5,061 nt of DNA, from NCBI GenBank assembly GCA_030425785.1, contig JAUHYJ010000322.1:1-5061 (forward strand), read 5' to 3'. Below, piece after piece: positions 1 through 4,296 of the stretch (position 1 is the stretch's first letter; every line of letters begins with the position of its first letter). The notes under the pieces were generated by a model that ran no database searches, was not told where the DNA came from, and worked only from the letters and a program-made list of their open reading frames with translations. The stretch is from Acidimicrobiia bacterium. GTDB lineage: Bacteria > Actinomycetota > Acidimicrobiia > Acidimicrobiales > Ilumatobacteraceae. Made by a program: the position numbers and the translations under genes.

Positions 1-670
1 TCTCGCGACCCGTGATGCCCTCCTCGACGACGATCCATTCGTCGTAGGTGAGCGCGAACTCGATCGCGTCGCGCATCTCGTCGACGGAGCGGACCTTCGA
101 CACCCCGACCGACGACCCCATGTTGGCGGGCTTGACGAACGCCGGCAGCCCGAGCTCGTCGACCAGCTGCTGGGGCAGGCTCGGTGTGATCTCGTGTTCG
201 GCGAACGCCCGGTGGCGCGCCTGGGGGATGCCGTCGGCGCCCAGCAGCTGCTTGGCCATCGCCTTGTCCATCGCCACGGCGGAACCGAGCACGCCGGCGC
301 CGGCGTAGGCGACGTTCGCCAGCTCGAGGAGGCCCTGCACGGTGCCGTCCTCGCCGAGCGGCCCGTGCAGCAGCGGGAGCACCACCGTGCGTTCCGGCCG
401 GTCGGCGGCCTCGCCCAGCATCAGGCTGGGGGAGAGCGAATCGCCGCGCGGGTCGAGCCGCGACGGCAACGCGTGGGCACCGCGGGCCAGCGCATCGGCC
501 GCTTCGGTGGCGATCGCCCACTCGCCGTCGGTCGAGATGCCGACCGGCGTGATGCGGTACTTGTCGGGATCGGCGGCCGCGAGCACGTGCGCGGCGGTGG
601 TGCAGCTCACGTCGTGCTCGGCCGACTGGCCGCCGAACAGCACCACGAGGTTGATCCGCTCGTTGCTCAC
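1..670 (-). CDS. ddl: D-alanine--D-alanine ligase, N-terminal part (C-terminus off the left edge)
   Basis: Ddl is a cytoplasmic ATP-grasp enzyme that joins two D-alanines for peptidoglycan synthesis. The 223 visible residues read VSNERINLVVLFGGQSAEHD at the start. They contain the N-terminal GGxSxEHxVS signature (residues 13-22, with the substrate-contacting Glu18), HGxxGEDGxxQGLLE (102-116), YAGAGVLGSAVAMDK (122-136), and the ATP-grasp segment FVKPANMGSSVGVSKV (178-193) with the ATP-binding Lys180 and Ser-rich loop. The reading frame stays open to the window edge at IVVEEGITGRE, so roughly the last third is missing, judged against the family's usual 310-370 residues. The omega loop and its Tyr/Phe that separates D-Ala from D-Lac ligases cannot be seen. 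The GTG at 668-670 is chosen because it sits about 11 residues before the FGG motif, as in homologues; there is no clear Shine-Dalgarno. It is divergent from murF, whose product uses the dipeptide. Identity is very secure. Confidence 0.95.
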   Translation of the reverse strand, partial: MSNERINLVVLFGGQSAEHDVSCTTAAHVLAAADPDKYRITPVGISTDGEWAIATEAADALARGAHALPSRLDPRGDSLSPSLMLGEAADRPERTVVLPLLHGPLGEDGTVQGLLELANVAYAGAGVLGSAVAMDKAMAKQLLGADGIPQARHRAFAEHEITPSLPQQLVDELGLPAFVKPANMGSSVGVSKVRSVDEMRDAIEFALTYDEWIVVEEGITGRE

Positions 671-695
671 GCCCGCGACGGTACCGTTCGCAGGT
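671..695. promoter_or_regulatory. Candidate symmetric bidirectional promoter for ddl and murF
   Basis: The whole gap between the two divergent start codons is 25 bases. A perfect 10-bp palindrome, ACGGTACCGT, lies at 678-687, almost exactly at its centre. Because it is symmetric, each strand carries the hexamer TACCGT, which fits the actinobacterial -10 pattern TANNNT. On the plus strand it occupies 682-687, 8 bases before the murF ATG. On the minus strand it occupies 683-678, 7 bases before the ddl GTG. With normal -10 to +1 spacing both mRNAs would start within about two bases of the start codon, consistent with leaderless translation and with the lack of Shine-Dalgarno sequences. No convincing -35 hexamer was found on either side. 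The palindrome is seen directly; promoter activity is inferred, and a chance KpnI-like palindrome or an operator is possible. Confidence 0.5.
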
Positions 696-1985
696 ATGCA
701 GTTGCTGGCATCCCAGGTCGCCGAGGCCACCGGCGGCACGCTGGTCGGCCCCGACACGACGGTCGACGGTGCTTCGTTCGACTCGAGGTCGCTGCGGTCG
801 GGGCAGCTGTTCGTCCCGATCGTGGCCGAGCGCGACGGGCACGACTACGTCGCCGGCGCGCTCGACGCCGGCGCGGCGGCCTACCTGACCGCTCGCGAGC
901 CGATCGGCGGGTCGGCGATCCGCGTGGACGACACGTCGGCCGCCTTGATGCGGTTGGCCACCTGGGCCCGACGCCGACTCGACATCCCGGTGGTCGGCGT
1001 GACCGGCAGTGTCGGCAAGACCTCGACGAAGGACTTCATCGCCGCCGCACTCCGGGCGACCCGCCGGGTCGCTGCGAACGAGCGGAGCTTCAACAACGAA
1101 CAAGGGCTGCCGGTCACGGTGCTCGGGGCGCCCGACGACGTCGAGGCGCTCGTCGTCGAGATGGGGATGCGCGGGTTCGGCGAGATCACACGGCTGTGTG
1201 ACGTGGCCGCGCCGACGATCGGCGTCGTCACCCGGGTCGCCCCGTCGCACACCGAGTTGGTCGGGTCGATCGACGGTGTCGAGCGGGCCAAACGGGAACT
1301 GGTCGAAGCGCTCCCGGCCGACGGGGTTGCGATCCTGAACGCCGACGACGAACGCGTCGCTCGCATGGCAGCGGCGGCACCCGGCGAGGTGGTCACCTTC
1401 GGGCACGCCGGTGACGTCCGGATCGGCGCCGTCGAGCTCGACGAACTGGCCCGGGCGCGCTTCGACCTCGAGACGCCATGGGGCGCCGCCAGCGTCGAAC
1501 TCGCCGTCAGCGGCCCGCACATGGCGGTCAATGCCGCTGCAGCGATCGCGGTCGCCGGCGTCGTCGAGGGCGCCATCGACCGAGCGGTCGCGGCCCTGGC
1601 GACGGCCACGATCTCCGGCATGCGCATGCAGGTCGAACGTGCCTCGTCAGGCGCCGTGATCGTCAACGACGCCTACAACGCGAACCCGGCGTCGATGCGG
1701 GCCGCCCTCGACACCGTCGCCGCGATGACGGCGACCCGGCGGCTCGCGGTCCTCGGGCCGATGGCCGAGCTCGACGACCCACCGGCCGGTCACGAGGAGG
1801 TCATGCAGGTTGCGCTCGAGTGCGGTGTCGAGGTCACCGCCGTGGGGACCGAGCTGTACGGCATCCGGCCGGTCGACGATCCGGTCGCTGCGCTCGGCGA
1901 GCTCGGCGAGGGCGACGTCGTGCTCGTCAAGGCGAGTCGGTCCGGTGGGCTCGAGGTCGTCGCCGAGGCGTTGCTCGGCCGCTGA
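696..1985 (+). CDS. murF: UDP-N-acetylmuramoyl-tripeptide--D-alanyl-D-alanine ligase (MurF)
   Basis: MurF is the cytoplasmic ATP-dependent ligase that adds D-Ala-D-Ala to UDP-MurNAc-tripeptide, the last soluble step of peptidoglycan precursor synthesis. The 429-residue product shows the three Mur-ligase domains. The N-terminal substrate domain (about 1-95) contains FDSRSLRSGQLFVPI. The central ATPase domain has the P-loop GVTGSVGKTST (101-111), NNEQGLP (133-139), VEMG with the probable Mg-binding Glu155, and SHTELVGSIDGVERAKRE, whose Lys199 matches the carbamylated lysine position. The C-terminal domain follows GPHMAVNAAAA (273-283) and has NDAYNANPASMRAAL (324-338) and VKASRSGG (411-418, usually KGSR). 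It is slightly shorter than E. coli MurF (about 450). An open frame continues upstream to 342, but that stretch is antisense to ddl and lacks MurF similarity. The ATG at 696 starts exactly at the expected N-terminus. It has no good Shine-Dalgarno, so leaderless initiation is likely. A paralogue in the main dcw cluster cannot be excluded. Confidence 0.95.
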   Translation: MQLLASQVAEATGGTLVGPDTTVDGASFDSRSLRSGQLFVPIVAERDGHDYVAGALDAGAAAYLTAREPIGGSAIRVDDTSAALMRLATWARRRLDIPVVGVTGSVGKTSTKDFIAAALRATRRVAANERSFNNEQGLPVTVLGAPDDVEALVVEMGMRGFGEITRLCDVAAPTIGVVTRVAPSHTELVGSIDGVERAKRELVEALPADGVAILNADDERVARMAAAAPGEVVTFGHAGDVRIGAVELDELARARFDLETPWGAASVELAVSGPHMAVNAAAAIAVAGVVEGAIDRAVAALATATISGMRMQVERASSGAVIVNDAYNANPASMRAALDTVAAMTATRRLAVLGPMAELDDPPAGHEEVMQVALECGVEVTAVGTELYGIRPVDDPVAALGELGEGDVVLVKASRSGGLEVVAEALLGR

Positions 1986-1988
1986 TCG

Positions 1989-2004
1989 CGGGCGTCGGCG
2001 CCCG
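1989..2004. terminator. Small GC hairpin between convergent genes, possible bidirectional terminator
   Basis: CGGGCG at 1989-1994 pairs perfectly with CGCCCG at 1999-2004 around the tetraloop TCGG. It fills nearly all of the 20-base gap between the murF stop (1983-1985) and the transporter stop (2006-2008, minus strand). All six pairs are G:C. There is no T-tract on either side, so it is a weak candidate for a factor-independent terminator. Position between convergent genes is the main support. Confidence 0.4.
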
Positions 2005-2005
2005 G

Positions 2006-3325
2006 TCAGAAGAGGCGGTTGGCGTTCACCGGCACGAACGGGTCGCCGCCGTCCTCGACGGGGAGGAAGTCGTCCTCGTCGAGTCGGGCGAGGTTGGCCC
2101 ACGACGCCAGCGCGACCGCGAACGCCGCACCGACGCCGAGGACCCAACGCGCGCCGACGGCGTCCATGATCGGCCCGGCGATGAGGTTGCCGACGGGCAC
2201 CGTGCCACCGAACGCCATGAACCACAGCGGCATCGCCTGCGCCCGCTCGCCGTCGGCCAGGTTGCGCTGCATCACCGACGACAGCGCCGTCGCCGTCATG
2301 AAGTAGACGAACCCGAGTGCACACGCCACCGGCAGTGCCAGCCACCAGGTGTCGAGCAGGGTGAACGCCCCGAGCGCGACCGCGAACAGCAGGAGCCCGA
2401 ACGGGATCAGCCGGCGGGTGTCACGGCGTGCGAGCCACGTGCCGACCGCGAGCGCACCGAAGAACGCTCCGAGGCCCCAGACGATGTAGAGCAGCTTGTA
2501 CTCGGTGCCCTCCGGGTCGAGCCCGAAGTTCAGGCGTGCGACCGACGGGAACAGCCCGATGTACGGCAGGCAGACGAGCGAGAACAGGAACATCGTCGAG
2601 ATCGACCGTGACAGCACGCGACGCTCGCGCACGATCGTGAAGCCGCGGGTGAGCTTGCGCCACCCCTGGTCGACCGCGGTCGACGCGACCTGGGGCAGCT
2701 TCACCTTCGTCAACAGCGGCACGATGAGGAAGAGGTAGGTCGCCGCGTTGACGAGGAAGAGCTGGGCGACCGAGAAACCGAACGCAGCGAGCAGCGCGGC
2801 GAGCGCCGGGCCGGCGATCCGGCTGCCGTTGATCATCGCCGAGTTGAGGCTGATCGCGCCCGGCAGGTCGGCGCGGCTCACGAGCATCGGGATGCTCGCG
2901 CTGAACGCCGGCGCGTTGATCGTGTTGGCGATGCCGATCGTGAGCTGGGCCACGAAGATCGTCCAGAGTGCGGCGTCGGTGGCGATCAGCCCGGCGAGCG
3001 CGATCGAGAGCACCATCATGGTCGCCTGCATCGCCACGACGAGCTTGGTCCGGTCGAGCCGGTCGGCGAGGATGCCGGCCGGCACCGACAGCACGAGCAG
3101 GGGCCCGAGTTGCACGAACACCATGAGGCCCACCAGCCCCGCCGACCCGGTGCGTGCGTCGAGATACGCCGGCAGCGTGAAGTTCTGCATCCACGTGCCG
3201 ACGCTCGACAGCGCGGTGCCGATGAAGAGGATCCGGAACGCCGGGTAGGAGAGTGCCGCCTTGGCCGTGCCCGGCTGGTGATCGTGCTGGTGTGGTGGGG
3301 TGGTGGGCGTGGTGGAGATCGACAT
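2006..3325 (-). CDS. MFS transporter, MFS_3 / EntS-like family
   Basis: This is a predicted 12-helix inner-membrane transporter of 439 residues, probably a proton-coupled exporter; the substrate is unknown. Family marks are FRILFIGTALSSVGTWMQNF in helix 1 (30-49), the MFS motif-A loop GILADRLDRTKLV (84-96), and NSAMINGSRIAGPALAALL (161-179), the asparagine-rich/GPA segment typical of MFS_3 proteins. Near the C-terminal half are SSVMQRNLADGERAQAMPL and a glycine-rich helix GNLIAGPIMDAVGARWVLG (379-397). A hydrophilic central loop (about 206-240) joins the two halves. Before helix 1 is a Thr/Pro/His-rich tail (residues 5-19, TTPTTPPHQHDHQPG). The C-terminus is acidic and cytoplasmic (DEDDFLPVEDGGDPF). 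The ATG at 3323-3325 is the only reasonable start, with no clear Shine-Dalgarno. It is transcribed alone, converging on murF and divergent from the zinc-ribbon gene. Family assignment is strong; any specific drug or siderophore role would be a guess. Confidence 0.9.
   Translation of the reverse strand: MSISTTPTTPPHQHDHQPGTAKAALSYPAFRILFIGTALSSVGTWMQNFTLPAYLDARTGSAGLVGLMVFVQLGPLLVLSVPAGILADRLDRTKLVVAMQATMMVLSIALAGLIATDAALWTIFVAQLTIGIANTINAPAFSASIPMLVSRADLPGAISLNSAMINGSRIAGPALAALLAAFGFSVAQLFLVNAATYLFLIVPLLTKVKLPQVASTAVDQGWRKLTRGFTIVRERRVLSRSISTMFLFSLVCLPYIGLFPSVARLNFGLDPEGTEYKLLYIVWGLGAFFGALAVGTWLARRDTRRLIPFGLLLFAVALGAFTLLDTWWLALPVACALGFVYFMTATALSSVMQRNLADGERAQAMPLWFMAFGGTVPVGNLIAGPIMDAVGARWVLGVGAAFAVALASWANLARLDEDDFLPVEDGGDPFVPVNANRLF
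3289..3315 (+). other. G-rich tract with two-tier G-quadruplex potential inside the MFS gene start
   Basis: Seven runs of two to four G (3289-3290, 3294-3295, 3297-3300, 3302-3303, 3305-3307, 3311-3312, 3314-3315) are separated by one to three bases. This plus-strand sequence is the template strand for the start of the transporter gene and encodes its Thr/Pro/His tail. It meets the loose definition of a two-tetrad quadruplex. It may simply reflect proline and histidine codons. Confidence 0.3.
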
Positions 3326-3343
3326 CTGACGGGTGTGACTCGA

Positions 3344-3361
3344 CTTGACCGTGGGGTCAAG
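3344..3361. promoter_or_regulatory. Inverted repeat CTTGACC-N4-GGTCAAG, candidate operator
   Basis: Two perfect 7-base arms (3344-3350 and 3355-3361) flank the spacer GTGG in the 105-base divergent region between the transporter and the zinc-ribbon gene. An 18-base dyad with 4-base spacing is a typical footprint for a dimeric helix-turn-helix repressor. Each arm also contains TTGACC, close to a -35 hexamer, on its own strand, but no TANNNT lies at 16-19 bases from either. The regulator is not in this window. It does not match any operator consensus I can name with confidence. Confidence 0.45.
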
Positions 3362-3372
3362 CGACGTCGGCC

Positions 3373-3378
3373 AAGCTA
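3373..3378 (-). promoter_or_regulatory. Possible -10 element for the MFS gene
   Basis: On the minus strand these bases read TAGCTT, the only TANNNT-type hexamer I found on either strand of the divergent region. It would put the transcription start near 3366 and leave an untranslated leader of about 40 bases that contains the inverted repeat, so a bound repressor would sit just downstream of the start. No good -35 is present. This is a weak call based on one hexamer. Confidence 0.2.
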
Positions 3379-3421
3379 GTGGCGACCATCCGCGATCGGC
3401 GGGTGCGGCGCGCGCGATCGT

Positions 3422-3426
3422 GGAGG
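3422..3426 (+). promoter_or_regulatory. Strong Shine-Dalgarno of the zinc-ribbon gene
   Basis: GGAGG ends four bases before the ATG at 3431. It is the only strong ribosome-binding site in the window. It decides the start of this small gene over the in-frame ATG at 3461 and is good evidence that the short reading frame is really translated. Confidence 0.75.
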
Positions 3427-3430
3427 ACTC

Positions 3431-3604
3431 ATGTCACAACAGGGCTCCAACGATCTCGTCATGACCGCCGCCGACACCGTGGGCGGATGCCGCTCGGTGC
3501 AGGGTACGTATCCGGAATGCCCGCTCTGCGGCAGCGATCTGTTCCCCGAGCACGCCCACTTCAAGTGCTCGGGTTGTGGCTGGCGCGATTCCTGCTGCGA
3601 CTAG
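3431..3604 (+). CDS. Small zinc-ribbon protein, 57 residues
   Basis: The product starts MSQQGSNDLV. Its C-terminal half carries two zinc knuckles: C30-P-L-C33-G and C46-S-G-C49-G, followed by WRDSCCD at the very end with two more cysteines (55, 56). Histidines 41 and 43 and Cys20 could also contribute. The two CxxCG knuckles 12 residues apart define a rubredoxin-like zinc ribbon. Similar tiny proteins ending in a CGxRxSCC-type tail occur in several bacterial phyla as hypotheticals with no established role. The first 28 residues look unstructured. Translation is supported by a strong Shine-Dalgarno. The stop is 9 bases before the next gene, so the two are probably cotranscribed and perhaps translationally coupled. 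It could bind nucleic acid or a protein partner, but neither is shown. The metal-site prediction is firm; function is unknown. Confidence 0.85.
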   Translation: MSQQGSNDLVMTAADTVGGCRSVQGTYPECPLCGSDLFPEHAHFKCSGCGWRDSCCD

Positions 3605-3613
3605 CGTCGGCGC

Positions 3614-4270
3614 ATGGAGTACACCCGGGTCACCGCCGCCGAGTTCGACGCCACGGAGGGTGTCGACGACTGGCGGTTCGTGCTCGGCACCATCCGCGCC
3701 GAGTTCGCGCTCGACTCGTTCCCCGCGGGGGCCGCGCTGGTCGCGGCGATCGCCGGGGCCGCCGAGGCCGCCGTCCACCATCCCGATGTCTCGCTGCGGT
3801 ACCCGGGCGTGGTGCGGGTCGTCCTGACGACGCATGCGACCCGAGGGCTCACCACGCTCGACGTCGAGCTGGCTCGGACGATCTCGGCGCTGGCGGCTGA
3901 GGCGGGCGCCGAGTCCCGGCCGCTCGTGAGCGAGCAGATCGAGCTGGCCCTCGACACGATGGACGCCGATCGCATCCGGCCGTTCTGGGCGGCGGTCCTC
4001 GGCTACGCCGACGACGGCCACGGCAACCTGGTCGACCGGGCCCGCCAGGGCCCGCCGATGTGGTTCCAGCAGATGGACGAGCCGCGATCCGAACGCAACC
4101 GGTTCCACCTCGACATCACGGTCGCGCACGACGTCGCGGAGGAGCGGGTGGCCGCGGCGGTCGCCGCGGGCGGCACCCTCGTGAGCGATCGGCGTGCCCG
4201 GGCGTTCTGGGTGCTCGCCGATGCCGAGGGCAACGAGGCCTGCATCTGCACCTGGCAAGACCGTGCGTAA
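3614..4270 (+). CDS. Pterin-4a-carbinolamine dehydratase-like / VOC (glyoxalase-like) fusion protein
   Basis: This is a 218-residue two-domain cytoplasmic protein. Residues 1-95 resemble pterin-4a-carbinolamine dehydratase, which recycles the oxidised pterin cofactor made by aromatic amino-acid hydroxylases. The active-site signature is present as E51-x3-H55-H56-P57, then Tyr63, His74 and Asp83. The gap from Tyr63 to His74 is ten residues, one more than I recall for the classic signature. Residues about 108-216 form a VOC-superfamily domain of the Glyoxalase_6 type: IELALDTMDADRIRPFWAAVLGY, PPMWFQQMDEPRSERNRFHLDI, then AFWVLADAEGNEACICTW. His165 and Glu205 are possible ligands. VOC proteins with such dehydratase-like N-termini are, as I recall, known in actinobacteria, but their reaction is not established. 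No phenylalanine hydroxylase is nearby, so a true pterin role is unproven. The ATG at 3614 follows the zinc-ribbon stop by 9 bases without a clear Shine-Dalgarno, suggesting coupling. Confidence 0.85.
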   Translation: MEYTRVTAAEFDATEGVDDWRFVLGTIRAEFALDSFPAGAALVAAIAGAAEAAVHHPDVSLRYPGVVRVVLTTHATRGLTTLDVELARTISALAAEAGAESRPLVSEQIELALDTMDADRIRPFWAAVLGYADDGHGNLVDRARQGPPMWFQQMDEPRSERNRFHLDITVAHDVAEERVAAAVAAGGTLVSDRRARAFWVLADAEGNEACICTWQDRA

Positions 4271-4296
4271 CGGGTAGTGCCTGGCACTACCCGTTA
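4268..4296. terminator. Shared bidirectional terminator hairpin spanning both stop codons
   Basis: TAACGGGTAGTGC (4268-4280) and GCACTACCCGTTA (4284-4296) form a perfect 13-bp stem with the 3-base loop CTG. The first three bases of the left arm are the TAA stop of the fusion gene. The right arm contains, on the other strand, the TAG stop (4289-4287) of the oxidoreductase gene and its last codons Asn-Gly. The stem therefore serves the ends of both convergent transcripts. There is no U-tract on either side, which is common for actinobacterial terminators. The structure is directly visible; termination is inferred. Confidence 0.8.

Noticed and set aside
342..695. 118-residue N-terminal extension of the murF reading frame
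   Set aside because: It is antisense to the well-conserved ddl coding sequence and has no Mur-ligase similarity. MurF homology starts at the ATG at 696.
194..1201. Long plus-strand open frame (335 codons) across ddl and murF
   Set aside because: Arg/Gly/His-rich low-complexity translation typical of a shadow frame in GC-rich DNA. Both regions are explained by real genes.
1478..2611. 377-codon plus-strand open frame across the murF end and the transporter
   Set aside because: The translation is dominated by Arg, Gly, Asp and Glu with no domain signature, and it overlaps two confident genes.
2421..3194. 257-codon minus-strand open frame within the transporter gene
   Set aside because: It is an out-of-frame shadow of the transporter, giving an Arg/Pro/Ala-rich product without membrane segments.
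3362..3369. 8-bp palindrome CGACGTCG next to the inverted repeat
   Set aside because: GACGTC-like words recur through the coding regions here, so there is no reason to call it a separate site.
3391..3420. Two copies of CGCGATCG 22 bases apart upstream of the zinc-ribbon gene
   Set aside because: GATCG-type words are very frequent throughout this GC-rich window, so two copies are expected by chance. The helical spacing alone is not enough.
3434..4258. 274-codon minus-strand open frame opposite the zinc-ribbon and fusion genes
   Set aside because: It is antisense to two genes with clear motifs, and its translation has no recognisable domain. High GC favours long antisense frames.
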